A stretch of DNA of 64,000 nt from Chondrocystis sp. NIES-4102 (GCA_002368355.1 AP018283.1:1-64000), one strand, 5' to 3'; positions 16,534 through 26,687 are shown, counted from the stretch's first letter. Made by a program: numbers and translations. The notes: generated by a model from the letters alone, not told the origin.

Positions 16534-19335
16534 ATGGTTTGCTCAATAGGAATTCCTTATCATAATTTCGCTAATTATGCAGAAGACAATTTACTGATAA
16601 ATATAGAGGAAGGCAAAAGCTATGCAATTACTAATCATGTAATCGTGTCACAGATAAACAATAACGAATTTATCAAAGAAGACGATGGACAGCAGCAATT
16701 GCAAAGTAACGAAAATTCTAGGCAACGTATAGCAGAAAATAGCAGATGGTTTGGTGATGGAGCGCAGTCACTTGGATTATCAGGTCAGATAAATTCACTT
16801 AGTTATAGAAATATCTATCAAGGAGTAGACAATAATGAATTACCGTTAAGAAGAAAGTTAAAAAAACAAAATCCAGTACCAGGAAGAGATCTAACTTTTT
16901 CTGCACCCAAATCAGTTTCACTTTTGGGCTTAGTTCAAGAAAATAAACAGATAATAGATGCTCATAATCACTCAGTTAATCGTGCCTTAGAATATGTTGA
17001 GCATAATTGTATTTATACGAGAATAGGCACAGGAAAAAAATCGTACCAACAAACTAATAATTTAGTCGCTGCGATTTTCAATCACCAAGATAGTCGAAAT
17101 TTAGATCCTAATCTTCATAGTCATTGTGTGATTTTCAATTTAACTCAAGGTAATGATGATAAATGGCGTGCAATGGATAACAGAGAACTTTACCGTCAAC
17201 GAATTACTATAGGTTTAATCTATCATCACGAATTGGGTCAAAAATTAACAGAACTTGGCTACTCTGTTAATTGGAATAACAATGGCACTATTGAGCTTGC
17301 TAATTTTAAGCCTGAACATCTACAACAATTTAGTTCTCGCAGAACGGAAATTTTAGAAGTTGCTGGTGTCGATAGTAGTGCCAAGATTAAGGCTATTGCT
17401 TGCATTTCTACAAGAAATCAAAAGCAATATATTAAAGCTGATGATAGAAAAATTATTAGAGCGAGTTGGATAGATAAATATAGTGCTTTAAATATATCTA
17501 GTTTTAACAATGATAATAAGAATATTGTTGAAGCTAAAAAAACTCTAGAAAATGGGCAGCAATATGTATCTTCAACTTATCTAATTGATCAGACAATCAA
17601 AAGTTTAAATACAGAAAATAAAGTTTACTTTTCAAAGCATGAAATATTAAAAAAAGCGTTAATGCAATCACAAGGTCGATTTCAATTGTCATTGCTTCAA
17701 CAAACTATATCTCAGCATCCTAGTTTAATCGAAACTAAGGCAGGGAAATACACAACTTTTGCTTTACAACAAAATGATAAATTGTACAGTAATAAGGATA
17801 TAAGAGAAAGACATATAGATACCTATGATTATAGTCACCCGCAGCAAACACTAAGAAGTAACTTGAATCCTAGTGTTCTAGATTTAGCTACTTTATCATT
17901 TGAATCTGAACAATTTAATTTGCCTTCCTCATCATCAAAATTTCAATTATTAATGATCGAAGATGACCCTACATCTGAACATACAGATGTAAAATTGATA
18001 AACAATAACAAAGGTGTAGTATTTAAGGTTATAGAAAATTATCTTCAGACTAATGAAAACCAGCAAACCAAAACTATTATTCTTACAGATGCAAAATTCG
18101 ATGAGGAGCAAATTACTTCTTCGTTAAGAAATGAACTTATTAAACAGAAAAAACTTGGTGATTTTCCATTACGTTCTGTTTGTTTAGAACGTAAGCAAAT
18201 ACAGAAAGCAAATTATAATCAACTTAAAAATTATCAAGTTGGTAATATGATTAAGTTTAATCGTGAGTCTAAAAAATTTAGTAATCAGCACTTGTATAAA
18301 ATATTGGATATCGATGAAAACAAAAGAATTCTAATTTTAGGAAACCGTTTTGGAAAAATAATGGAACTTCCTATAGATCGATATCGCGATCGCCAAGTTT
18401 ATGACGTAAAAAGGAGAGAACTGCGCGTCAACGATAAATTACGTTTTAATCATAGTCAGTACTTTAAAGGTAAGCAAGTATTGGCAAGGCAATCTTTCAT
18501 TATCAGCAAAATAGCAAGTAAAGATAAAATCACTATTGAAATGAATGGTAAAAAAATTATTGTGAAAAGTAGTGAATTATTGTATGCAGGATATAATTAC
18601 GCTGATACAATCAAAGAACGTTGCAATGCAAAAATTAATAATTGTATCTATTTATCTTCAGCGAATAAGCCAGATTATTTATTGAAAGAAGATATATATA
18701 ATGCTGCTACTCTTACAAAAAATGAACTTACAGTATATACATCTACTAGTTCATTGAATCAACATCAATATTCTAAATCAAATACAAAATTAATACAATT
18801 ATCTGATAACACTAATAATATTTCTAAAAGATTCATGGATAATATAAGTTCAACTAATAAAAACGAGCCTAATATTAAGGAATTGAATGATTTAGTAAAT
18901 GAAAATCATCAGTTTTCGCAATTAAAATTAGAACCAACACAATCTTCTAATTCACTAATTAAGCCAATTGATTATCATAAAAGTATTGAAGATACTTTAT
19001 TTGATATTGCTAGTTCAGCGAAATATATTGTGTTAAATGAAGGACAAAAATGTATGAAATCTGTTGATAAAGAGCCAAGCGCAAATGGAGGGCTATTAGA
19101 TAAAATAATTTATAATTCACCTGATGGGTTAATTATAGAAAAAGATTCTCAAAATCTATCTATTTATTACGATGGTAAAACTATAGAATTTGATCAAGAT
19201 TATAAAGTTAAACGTCAAGAATTAAATGAAAATCAGACAAGACAGTTAACTCAAAAAACACAAACTATTAAACAGCAAATTATAGAAAGAGATCAAGCGC
19301 AAAATATTAATCAAAGTCTAGATTTATCTAGATAA
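16534..19335 (+). CDS. MobF-family conjugative relaxase with degenerate helicase region
   Basis: 933 residues from ATG 16534, where MVCSIG...FANYAEDNLL aligns with the usual MobF start 'M.SI......A.YY' (the in-frame TTG at 16504 is less likely). Candidate nucleophile Tyr15. Conserved blocks: WFGDGAQSLGLSG, GRDLTFSAPKSVSLL, IFNHQDSRNLDPNLHSHCVI with the metal-binding His184/195/197, and KWRAMDNRELYRQ. The distance from the Tyr to WFGDGA is longer than usual. The C-terminal half keeps TraI-like blocks (YQVGNMIKFNRESKKF) but I find no Walker A motif, so unwinding may depend on another helicase. It nicks oriT and pilots the strand. Confidence 0.85.
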   Translation: MVCSIGIPYHNFANYAEDNLLINIEEGKSYAITNHVIVSQINNNEFIKEDDGQQQLQSNENSRQRIAENSRWFGDGAQSLGLSGQINSLSYRNIYQGVDNNELPLRRKLKKQNPVPGRDLTFSAPKSVSLLGLVQENKQIIDAHNHSVNRALEYVEHNCIYTRIGTGKKSYQQTNNLVAAIFNHQDSRNLDPNLHSHCVIFNLTQGNDDKWRAMDNRELYRQRITIGLIYHHELGQKLTELGYSVNWNNNGTIELANFKPEHLQQFSSRRTEILEVAGVDSSAKIKAIACISTRNQKQYIKADDRKIIRASWIDKYSALNISSFNNDNKNIVEAKKTLENGQQYVSSTYLIDQTIKSLNTENKVYFSKHEILKKALMQSQGRFQLSLLQQTISQHPSLIETKAGKYTTFALQQNDKLYSNKDIRERHIDTYDYSHPQQTLRSNLNPSVLDLATLSFESEQFNLPSSSSKFQLLMIEDDPTSEHTDVKLINNNKGVVFKVIENYLQTNENQQTKTIILTDAKFDEEQITSSLRNELIKQKKLGDFPLRSVCLERKQIQKANYNQLKNYQVGNMIKFNRESKKFSNQHLYKILDIDENKRILILGNRFGKIMELPIDRYRDRQVYDVKRRELRVNDKLRFNHSQYFKGKQVLARQSFIISKIASKDKITIEMNGKKIIVKSSELLYAGYNYADTIKERCNAKINNCIYLSSANKPDYLLKEDIYNAATLTKNELTVYTSTSSLNQHQYSKSNTKLIQLSDNTNNISKRFMDNISSTNKNEPNIKELNDLVNENHQFSQLKLEPTQSSNSLIKPIDYHKSIEDTLFDIASSAKYIVLNEGQKCMKSVDKEPSANGGLLDKIIYNSPDGLIIEKDSQNLSIYYDGKTIEFDQDYKVKRQELNENQTRQLTQKTQTIKQQIIERDQAQNINQSLDLSR

Positions 19336-19351
19336 AATATTAATAAATAGC

Positions 19352-21007
19352 ATGAATAACACTAATAAAGAGCTTGATTTTTCCAAACTCTGGATGATTT
19401 TGTACGCTATCTTCATTTTATTGCTTGCATCATTATATTGGACAATTAAAAACCCAGAAATTACTGTTTTTTTAATTAACCATCCTATTATTATATTACC
19501 CTATCTTATCGATACTTACGGCTTATTTAAAATTGCACTTTCTATATTAATAGTTATCGGCTTCATTCCTTTAATTTTAGTCTTACCTTCTTCTAATCAA
19601 TCAAAGGAATCTAAAGTTATCAGAGGAGCAAGAGTGATTGATAACCATAAATTAAAAGATATTATGGTTAATACTTGTATTGAAGAAATTGCAGAAGAAA
19701 TAAAATTGACTCGAAGAAAATCCAAAAAGATAACAATACTATATATATTAAAAGAAAAATTAAGAAAACCATTAAGAATAGTTGAAGCTAAAAAAATATA
19801 TAAAAAAAAGAAAGATAGTTATCTTCAGATTGGTGGTATTCCAATGCCTCGACAATTTGAAAATAGAGGATTTTTCTTTTTTGGCGATCCAGGTACAGGA
19901 AAAAGTCAGTCTATCAAACAAATCTTAGCTACTCTAAAAAAACGTCCTGATTTTCGAGGTATTATTTTTGATCGTAATGGCGAAATGCTCAAACAGTTTT
20001 ACGATCCAAGTAAGGATTTGATTTATAATCCTTTCGACAGCCGTAGTGTAGATTGGTGTCATGATTACGAGGAGGGAGTAAGACCAGAAACAATGGCAGA
20101 AGCTTTAATACCACCTCCTTTGCCTGGCGAAACTCCTTATTTTAATTATGCAGCAAGAGTTGTAGTTAGTGAAATTTTTCGTAAATCAACGACTAATAAG
20201 CAATTTTACCAATTAATTACAAGATCTGACGAAGAAATAAAAAGTGATTTACAAGGTACATTAGCTGCTAGATACGTAGCTGAAATAAAATTAGCAAGTT
20301 CCGTTCTATCAACAGCAATTAATTATTGTAAGTTTTACCGATATGTTGAAGAACCGAAACCCGATAAGATTAGCTTTTATAATTGGGCTTATAACGATGA
20401 TCCCAGATGGATTTTTATTACTTTGAAAGAAAATGATGCCCCAGTTTTAAAACCTTTGCATAGTATGCTCTTTGAACTTATGCTTAAGGGACTATTATCT
20501 AATCAAAATAGAAAAATCAAAACCGCAATAATTATAGATGAATTAGGAGCTTTAAACAAACTTGATAGTCTAAAAAGATTATTAAATGAAAGTCGTAAGT
20601 TTTTAGGATGTCCTTTTTTGGGAACTCAAACTCATGCTCAAATTTCAGAAATTTACGGTGATAAGGAAACTAGTATTTTATTGCAGGGAACTCTTACAAA
20701 ACTTATGCTCCGTTGTAGTGATCCCGAAACTTCCGAGAAGATGGCTATTTTAATAGGTAAACGAGAAATGATTAGATATAAAACTAATCAAAGCCAAACC
20801 GCAGCAACTTTTAAAAATCCTGGATCTAAAACTAAAACTGTTGTTGAAGATTATAATGAAAGCTACGCAGTTTTACCTGCTGATGTGAGTAACAGAGATG
20901 ATATGGAAGGATATCTTAAAACTAAAAAATTTACTGCTAAAGTACAAGTGCAATATCATCCTTTTCCAGATTTGCACCCAGATTTCGTTGGCTCACAAAA
21001 TATTTAA
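19352..21007 (+). CDS. Type IV coupling protein (VirD4/TraD/TrwB family)
   Basis: 551 residues. Two N-terminal membrane helices (WMILYAIFILLLASLYW; about 50-75). Walker A is FFFFGDPGTGKSQSIKQIL, Walker B IKTAIIIDELGALNKL, followed by the T4CP LNESRKF...GTQTHAQISEIYG and LQGTLTKLMLRCSDPET blocks. It couples the relaxosome to the type IV channel and pumps DNA. Starts 16 bases after the relaxase stop, so they form one transcript. Length and motifs are complete. Confidence 0.88.
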   Translation: MNNTNKELDFSKLWMILYAIFILLLASLYWTIKNPEITVFLINHPIIILPYLIDTYGLFKIALSILIVIGFIPLILVLPSSNQSKESKVIRGARVIDNHKLKDIMVNTCIEEIAEEIKLTRRKSKKITILYILKEKLRKPLRIVEAKKIYKKKKDSYLQIGGIPMPRQFENRGFFFFGDPGTGKSQSIKQILATLKKRPDFRGIIFDRNGEMLKQFYDPSKDLIYNPFDSRSVDWCHDYEEGVRPETMAEALIPPPLPGETPYFNYAARVVVSEIFRKSTTNKQFYQLITRSDEEIKSDLQGTLAARYVAEIKLASSVLSTAINYCKFYRYVEEPKPDKISFYNWAYNDDPRWIFITLKENDAPVLKPLHSMLFELMLKGLLSNQNRKIKTAIIIDELGALNKLDSLKRLLNESRKFLGCPFLGTQTHAQISEIYGDKETSILLQGTLTKLMLRCSDPETSEKMAILIGKREMIRYKTNQSQTAATFKNPGSKTKTVVEDYNESYAVLPADVSNRDDMEGYLKTKKFTAKVQVQYHPFPDLHPDFVGSQNI

Positions 21008-21089
21008 GCCATGTTGAAAAGTATATTTGTTCTATATGATCCACTTAAGTCTCTTACCTCATCACATTAACAACTTCTTCGCGAGTGTC

Positions 21090-21171
21090 CCCACCCTATC
21101 TTCGCTTCGCTACGATTGAGGGTGGGGAGGGATAGCGCACTGATTTGAGGATTCGATACCCGAAGAATCAG
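21090..21171. repeat. Two hairpins at the IS200/IS605-type element end
   Basis: CCCCACCCT...AGGGTGGGG (9-bp stem) is followed by CTGATT...AATCAG ending at the tnpA stop. IS200/IS605 transposases recognise subterminal hairpins, so these probably mark one element end. Confidence 0.5.
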
Positions 21172-21534
21172 TTATTTGGGAGAGTCTTGCTGCTCAATAT
21201 AATTTCTTAAACGTTCTATCGTTACTCCGCCACTGCTAGAAATATAGTATGAGCCAGACCAAAAAACAGATTTCCAGTATGTTTTGTTGATCTCTTCAGT
21301 GAATTCTTTTCGCAATATTCTACTAGATGCACTTTTTAAACTAGCTACTAGCTGAGAGATATTATTATCAGGATGAAGATCAATTAAAAGATGCACATGA
21401 TCGCTCTCTCCGTCGAACTCGATCATCATACTTTTTTTAGTTTTACATATTCTTTGAAATACCTCCGACATTACTCTCATCATGTCCGAAGTGATTACTT
21501 TTTTGCGGTATTTAGTAACCAAAACTAAGTGTAA
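21172..21534 (-). pseudogene. tnpA: IS200/IS605-family TnpA (Y1 transposase), 5'-truncated
   Basis: HUH signature DHVHLLIDLHP and the catalytic Tyr region IERLRNYIEQQ are intact; the core SQLVASLKSASSRILRKEF matches the family. In-frame sequence continues upstream of the annotated start as RFEIHLHLVLVTKYRKK, but a stop lies just before it, so the N-terminal 10-15 residues with a proper start are missing. The break coincides with the start of the truncated DUF262 fragment (21535), so the element probably inserted there and lost its edge. Confidence 0.75.
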
Positions 21535-21828
21535 GTGAATTTCAAATCTTTATTACTGGGATTACCTCTAATTGATATTATTGTTAAAAATTTTGATAAT
21601 TCTGAAAAATTAAAGTTTATTAATGGTAGACAAAAGCTTTATACAGCTATAAATTTTATTAAAGGAAACCTTATACTTTCTAATCTAAAAACTTTAACTT
21701 TGTTGAATGCATTTACTTTTAATGAATTATTACCTGCTAGGCAAAAATCATTTAAAAGGGTTTATGTGAAAGTAATAGTTATTGATCCCAAGTCTGATTT
21801 ATTAATTTGGAAAACAAGATATTATTAA
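21535..21828 (+). pseudogene. DUF262 protein fragment (cassette copy C)
   Basis: SLLLGLPLIDIIVKNF, FINGRQKLYTAINFIKGNL and QKSFKRVYVKVIVIDPKSDL match the C-terminal 90 residues of the DUF262 proteins at 29636 and 42107. The N-terminal 65-70 residues are absent because the IS200-type element abuts at 21535. It is non-functional as it stands. The orientation is opposite to the HNH copy at 22446. Confidence 0.75.
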
Positions 21829-22009
21829 AAATATACTAATATATTTTTGATGAAGTTTTTAAATGACAATATTGAGTAGCATTTTGTAGCGCACTAATCA
21901 ATATTAGATAGAAACCCGAATATAAACACTTACCAACTTTTGAAGAAGATAAGTATAAAAGAAGGTTTGATAATAAAATTAAACTGCTATGGACTGAGAC
22001 AAAGTAAAG

Positions 22010-22399
22010 ATGAATTTGAAACTCAAAATAAAAGACCTTCTCGATCCTTATGATTCTTCTCAGACTGAATGTGATGGCATGACTCGAATCTGTCACACAA
22101 TATTAAGTCAACACCGCATAAAACATCAGCCAATGATCGGTACATTGCAATTTGAGGAGCAAAAAATAGAGCCTCACCTTTGGATTGATCTACCATCGGG
22201 AGAAAGGATTGATTATCGATCTAGAATGTGGCTAATGCAATGTAATAAGACTTCGCCTCAGTTACGCGATCGCATTCCTCATGGAATATTTAAGCCTATA
22301 GACTTCCCAGATGTATTATATAAAGGTCAATCTATTGAACTAGAATTGTTACCGCCTGTAGTATTAGAAATTATGACTATTAAATTTAGTTATGACTAA
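22010..22399 (+). CDS. Conserved protein, possible papain-like fold
   Basis: 129 residues. DGMTRICHTILSQHRIKHQP, then HLWIDLPSGERIDYRSRMWL and a DRIPHGIF motif are conserved in a family of short uncharacterised proteins. A Cys in RICH, a His in EPHLWIDL and a nearby Asp would suit a Cys-His-Asp arrangement, so a transglutaminase/papain-like fold is possible but unproven. Upstream, 21930-22007 holds the tail of another lost gene (PTFEEDKYKRRF). Confidence 0.5.
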   Translation: MNLKLKIKDLLDPYDSSQTECDGMTRICHTILSQHRIKHQPMIGTLQFEEQKIEPHLWIDLPSGERIDYRSRMWLMQCNKTSPQLRDRIPHGIFKPIDFPDVLYKGQSIELELLPPVVLEIMTIKFSYD

Positions 22400-22445
22400 G
22401 TATATCTGTACTTATAACGCTGATTATTATTTTTAATATTTCATT

Positions 22446-23251
22446 TTATGCTATTTTTTCCAAAAAGATTTGACGATGCCAAACGATCGCGTCTGTTCGG
22501 GGATGGTACAAAGAATTGTTGGGTAGAATAAGGCGTTGACCGTGAAAGGCTTTCATCGGGGTGGTATGGGGTGAATTTTCATGAAGGTTATCCGAGACTA
22601 AAATACTGTAATCATCATTAATGGTGAACCAAAAGCGATCAAATGCCCAATGATGGTTTTTGCAGAGAGATAATCCGTTATTGATGCGGTCGTCATAAAA
22701 TTGGGAGAAGGGTTTGATATGCGCTCCATCGACAATATTCTCTTGGTTATTGAACACTTGCAAACCACAAAAAGCACAACGGTAGCCATAGATTGAGGTA
22801 ACAATTCTTCTAAAAGCACCATTTCTAACGATCACGGTTTGGGAATCGGCTATCTCTATTTCTTCTTTTTGATAAACCCTACCACCAGTTTCTAATAGTT
22901 CATCCGAAATGTTGGCAAAAGCATCGAGAGATAATGATCGCTCTATCTGTTGGCTTTTATTTGAGAACCAGGAGTCAATTAGAACTAAAATTAACTCATT
23001 ACGGGAAGTAGAATTTTTAAGTAAAGAAAATAGTTCGGGGTCGAGATAGGCGTATTGAACTGCTTGATTAAGTGCGCTGACGGTTCTAACCTTTATCTTG
23101 GATTGAGAAAATCCGATATATTCAAAACCAGGATTAAATTTAAAATGCCAAAAATTATCATTTTTTAAATGAAAAAAAGGCATACCGATATTGGGTTTAC
23201 GTGTCTGTTCTAGCTCGAGCCAAAACTTAAAAAAAGTAGCAATCAGTTCGT
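22446..23251 (-). pseudogene. SBD-HNH restriction endonuclease, N-terminally truncated (copy C)
   Basis: The sequence from ELIATFFKFW to the C-terminus aligns along its length with the intact protein at 30489-31472. The HNH motif is intact: CAFCGLQVF, VDGAHIKPF and NGLSLCKNHHWAFDRF. The first 65-70 residues are missing. Homology stops at about 23251, where the helicase gene (23243-24850) takes over, so two genes were joined by recombination. A shorter product could start at ATG 23183. Confidence 0.75.
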
Positions 23252-24850
23252 TACAGTTATTTCTTGTCCTTCTCTAAAAGCTCCTTGAACTTCGTAGCCA
23301 ATGCTTTCCCATTCAGCTTTTGTAGTTAATCCTGACAACATACCGTTTGGACGAAGTAATCCCATACCAATTGCATGAGCAGCCGTTAAAATTTCGCCTG
23401 GTGTACGATAGCATCGGTGCATAACTTCAGATTTATTAATACCACCTTTGTATTGTCGTCCTCTGCTAAGAAGCTGACTTAATTCTTCGCCGAATAACTC
23501 TTTAGCAGTAGGAATTTTCAAGGTATCTAAACTTTGAGCTTCATCATAAGCCCATATCAATCTTCTCTGTTCTGGCTGTTCTGGATCGCTTGGACGAAGT
23601 GATTGGTAAGCCATCCAATAAATAGCTTGTTTATCTTCATAATTAAGTTCTATGGGGTCTGCAACTAAATCTTGACCTTCATCAATAAGAACAGCATCAA
23701 ATATTGGTTTGAGTGCCGTTTCTTTCATCAGACGTTTGGAAAGATCGGCTAAACCCTCATTAGGTTGCTTGTATTCTGTATCGCTAACTCCCAGAGGATA
23801 TTCATCATTTTCCTTACAAATGAGTCTATAGAATCCTGCCCTATTTTTTGCACCCCAAGCGTGTAAAATTCTTAATTTACTTTGAGCTTGAACATTACTT
23901 TTATAATCAAGTTCTCCACAACTATAATGACGTATCCACTTATCAACTAAATCTTCTATTTGGTCATATAGAGAACGAGTAAAAAAGACTAAAGCAATAT
24001 CCCAATCAGGATGCTTGAGGTGCATATTTGCAGCTTTCTGACAAAGCAATACTGTTTTACCCGATCCAGCAATACCTCTAATACGCTGCGCTCCTGGGGG
24101 AATTTCTAAACTAATATGTTGTTGTTGTAAATCCAATTCATAAAGACGTTCTCTCAATTGATTGATTACACTAGAGCGTGTTTTATTATCTTGAGCAACT
24201 GTTATTGATTTACTAAGAGTTTTACGAAGTACAGGAGTCCCACCAACAACAGCAAGAAGAAGCTCCCATTGTTCATCATCAAGATTTTTTCCAGATTGAA
24301 CTAAAGGACTTTGCTCAATTTTGCTGATTAAAGATTTTGCTCCTAAATGCTCTTTGAAGATAATTGGGGGGCAACTCGGAAGTCGCTCAAATCCTTTTTC
24401 CTGCCATTCTTTTTCGCTGATGAAAGGTAAAGCTACAATGGCTCTACCTCTTACTTGACGACGAATTATCTCTTCGCGATCGCAATAACCAAGCAAAGAA
24501 TAAAGTTGACTTTCAGCTTGTTTATAAGGACTTCCCTCTTGGTCATAAAAATTCTGATTCTGATATTGCCATAAATGACCGTTTACTGACTCAATTTGCT
24601 TGATCGTGATACATTTAACTTCAATAACTACTATTCCAAATTCTTTATCTACTATTAAAACATCAGGTTCTTTGCGACATTCTCCAGTTTTAGAAAAAAT
24701 TGGAGAATGTCGCAAAGAACCAATACACTCGCGATCGGCAAAAGCTCTTTTACAAGCATCCCATAATCTCTGCTCACAATGTTCGCCATCTTGACCGATT
24801 GGTTCAGTTTCTATGAATTTTCTTCCTTTTTCGTTAATTCCTACTGGCAT
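23243..24850 (-). CDS. NERD nuclease-domain / UvrD-like helicase, C-terminally truncated
   Basis: 535 residues. The N-terminal NERD domain (about 20-130) has KEPDVLIVDKEFGIVVIEVK, a PD-(D/E)xK-like core. SF1 helicase motifs follow: Walker A GIAGSGKTV (about 258) and AVLIDEGQDL. Later motifs (typical length near 650-700 residues) are lost at EITVTN, where the sequence switches to the HNH gene. NERD helicases occur in DNA repair and defence loci. A 21-bp perfect inverted repeat alters the NERD domain at residues 43-62. Probably inactive. Confidence 0.75.
   Translation of the reverse strand: MPVGINEKGRKFIETEPIGQDGEHCEQRLWDACKRAFADRECIGSLRHSPIFSKTGECRKEPDVLIVDKEFGIVVIEVKCITIKQIESVNGHLWQYQNQNFYDQEGSPYKQAESQLYSLLGYCDREEIIRRQVRGRAIVALPFISEKEWQEKGFERLPSCPPIIFKEHLGAKSLISKIEQSPLVQSGKNLDDEQWELLLAVVGGTPVLRKTLSKSITVAQDNKTRSSVINQLRERLYELDLQQQHISLEIPPGAQRIRGIAGSGKTVLLCQKAANMHLKHPDWDIALVFFTRSLYDQIEDLVDKWIRHYSCGELDYKSNVQAQSKLRILHAWGAKNRAGFYRLICKENDEYPLGVSDTEYKQPNEGLADLSKRLMKETALKPIFDAVLIDEGQDLVADPIELNYEDKQAIYWMAYQSLRPSDPEQPEQRRLIWAYDEAQSLDTLKIPTAKELFGEELSQLLSRGRQYKGGINKSEVMHRCYRTPGEILTAAHAIGMGLLRPNGMLSGLTTKAEWESIGYEVQGAFREGQEITVTN
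24666..24721. repeat. 21-bp perfect inverted repeat inside the NERD coding region
   Basis: Arms 24666-24686 and 24701-24721 are exact complements with a 14-base spacer. In the protein it gives GSLRHSP...GECRKEP, where the first half is the antisense image of the second. This is the signature of a template-switch event at a quasi-palindrome. Confidence 0.85.
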
Positions 24851-24993
24851 TGTAATTGTTATGTATATACTACAATAACCAGCTTATTTTGAGTAATTTA
24901 ATAACGCTGTGATTTCTACTTGATCAATATCTTAAAATTTGCTCTTTTACTCTTTCTGCTGTGATATCCTGACAGCTTTGGTGTCAATCATTA

Positions 24994-25560
24994 TTGAACG
25001 TGGGCGAACAACTAGAACTATTCAACATCAGACCAGCTTACAGAGTAGAGCAACCTAGAGAATTGATGAGCTTTGAAGCTCTACTGAAATGGAAAGCTAG
25101 AGTATTCAAGCATCAACAACGCACGTTAAACACTCCTGCACCAGAGCAAACAAGCCTGTTTGAACCGCCAAGAAGCCATTGTGATGCAGATACGATCAAT
25201 CCTTTTGAATTGAAGCTACACAATGCCCAGTTCTACAGGATGAAAGAACATCAAGAAAGAATCTGTATCTATTTCATCATCGATAATGCCCTGCCTCTGC
25301 TTCTCTACGTTGGTGAAACTATGCAAACTGCCGAACAAAGATGGAATGGTACTCATGACTGCAAGGATTATGTGATGAACTATGTGGAACTACATCGTAA
25401 ATATGACCTAGAAACTAAGATGTGTAGTGCCTTTTGGTACGATACACCAAAAAATAGAACGAGCAGATTGAAGCTAGAAAGTGCCTTGATTAACAGATGG
25501 CAGTCACCATTCAATAAAGAGAATTGGGGCAAGTATGGAAAACCGTTTGGAAAGATTTAG
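24994..25560 (+). CDS. GIY-YIG nuclease family protein
   Basis: 188 residues; start TTG 24994 (a GTG two codons on is possible). The N-terminal 80 residues are linker-like (LFNIRPAYR, EQTSLFEPP). The nuclease domain has IYFIIDNALPLLLYVGET (the GIY-YIG strand pair), an EQRW arginine and LESALINRWQSPFNKENW with the catalytic Glu and Asn. The order fits a complete domain. Stand-alone cyanobacterial members are common; the target is unknown. Confidence 0.75.
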   Translation: MNVGEQLELFNIRPAYRVEQPRELMSFEALLKWKARVFKHQQRTLNTPAPEQTSLFEPPRSHCDADTINPFELKLHNAQFYRMKEHQERICIYFIIDNALPLLLYVGETMQTAEQRWNGTHDCKDYVMNYVELHRKYDLETKMCSAFWYDTPKNRTSRLKLESALINRWQSPFNKENWGKYGKPFGKI

Positions 25561-25587
25561 AGAAGGCGCGATCGCCTGAATGCTTAT

Positions 25588-26447
25588 TTATCTCATTGCT
25601 AAAGACATTTTACGACTGGGAGGCTTGTATGCTCGGTCTAATTCTTTCAAGTCTTCTTTTGTTAGTTTGATGTCTAATGCTGCGTGATTTTCTTTCAAGC
25701 GATCGCGATTGGATGTTTTGGGAATAGCAATTACATTATCTTGATGCAGCAACCAAGCTAGGGCAATTTGAGTAGATGTAGCATCATGCCTAACTGCAAT
25801 GTCATTTAACTTGGAATCACTAACAAAAGCACCTTGTTCGATAGGAGAATAAGCCATTATGGGAATACCACGCTTTCTACACCAGGGCAGTAAATCCCAT
25901 TCAATACCGCGCCGTTTGAGGTTATAAAGTACCTGATTGGTGACTATTTCCTTTCCTCCAGGTAAAGATTCGGCGAACTCCATATCATTTGTATCGAAGT
26001 TACTCACACCATAATCAAGAATCTTACCCGTCTGTTTTAAATGCTGCAAACCTTCTAGGGTTTCCGACAAAGGAACAGATCCGCGCCAGTGGAGCAAGTA
26101 TAAATCTAGGCAATCAGTTTTCAATCTTGATAAAGAGCGATCGCGTAGCGTAGCCCTTCAGGCTAATCGCAAGCTTTTATTAATCCCTCATAACTGGCGT
26201 TGTGGGGATAAAATTTACTGACTAGATATATTTCATCTCTACATCCAGAAATAGCTTCGGCTACTACTTCTTCTGCGCCACCTTCGCCATACATTTCGGC
26301 AGTATCGATTAAGCTCATCCCCAAATCTATTCCCAATTTAAGGGCTGTGACCTCTGCCTGTCTCTGACTGCTTTTTTCTCCCATGCGCCACGTCCCTTGT
26401 CCGAGTCTGGGTATTTCTTTTTGTCCTCGCAGTCTTAGAGTTTTCAT
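25588..26447 (-). pseudogene. Aldo/keto reductase broken by a 26-bp repeat
   Basis: The N-terminal part (26447-26163) has RLGQGTWRMGE and SLIDTAEMYGEGGAEEVV with the catalytic Asp and Tyr. The C-terminal part (26124-25588) has DCLDLYLLHWRG, YGVSNFD and AIPKTSNRDRL. Between them a 26-bp insertion in a HIP1 octamer adds a TAG and shifts the frame after IKACD. Removing it restores one 280-residue reading frame, so the inactivation looks recent. Confidence 0.85.
26137..26170. repeat. 26-bp HIP1-inserted repeat disrupting the aldo/keto reductase
   Basis: On the minus strand GCGAT is separated from CGC by 26 bases (TAGCCTGAAGGGCTACGC and on). It is related in layout to the 24-bp insert at 5896-5926, but its length is not a multiple of three. 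Confidence 0.75.
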
Positions 26448-26687
26448 GATATCCGTTAAACAGAGCGTTTTATCTTAATATTATGACTGGATTTCTGACA
26501 GCCAATCCATAATTTGTCACTCAATTCAAAGTGAACGCAGTTACTATATATCCTGTTCTTTCTGCGATCGCCACTCTACGGTAAGATAAAAACAGCGATC
26601 GCCAAGGTTCGAGATATTTCAGAACTCTTGCAACCATTGGGCTTGTTCTTCAGGGCATCCAGACTCTTACAAACTGCCTGGATTATT

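Noticed and set aside
19352-21007. Coupling protein as FtsK/SpoIIIE translocase
   Set aside because: The TraD/TrwB-type blocks, two N-terminal helices and position after a relaxase fit a conjugative coupling protein better.
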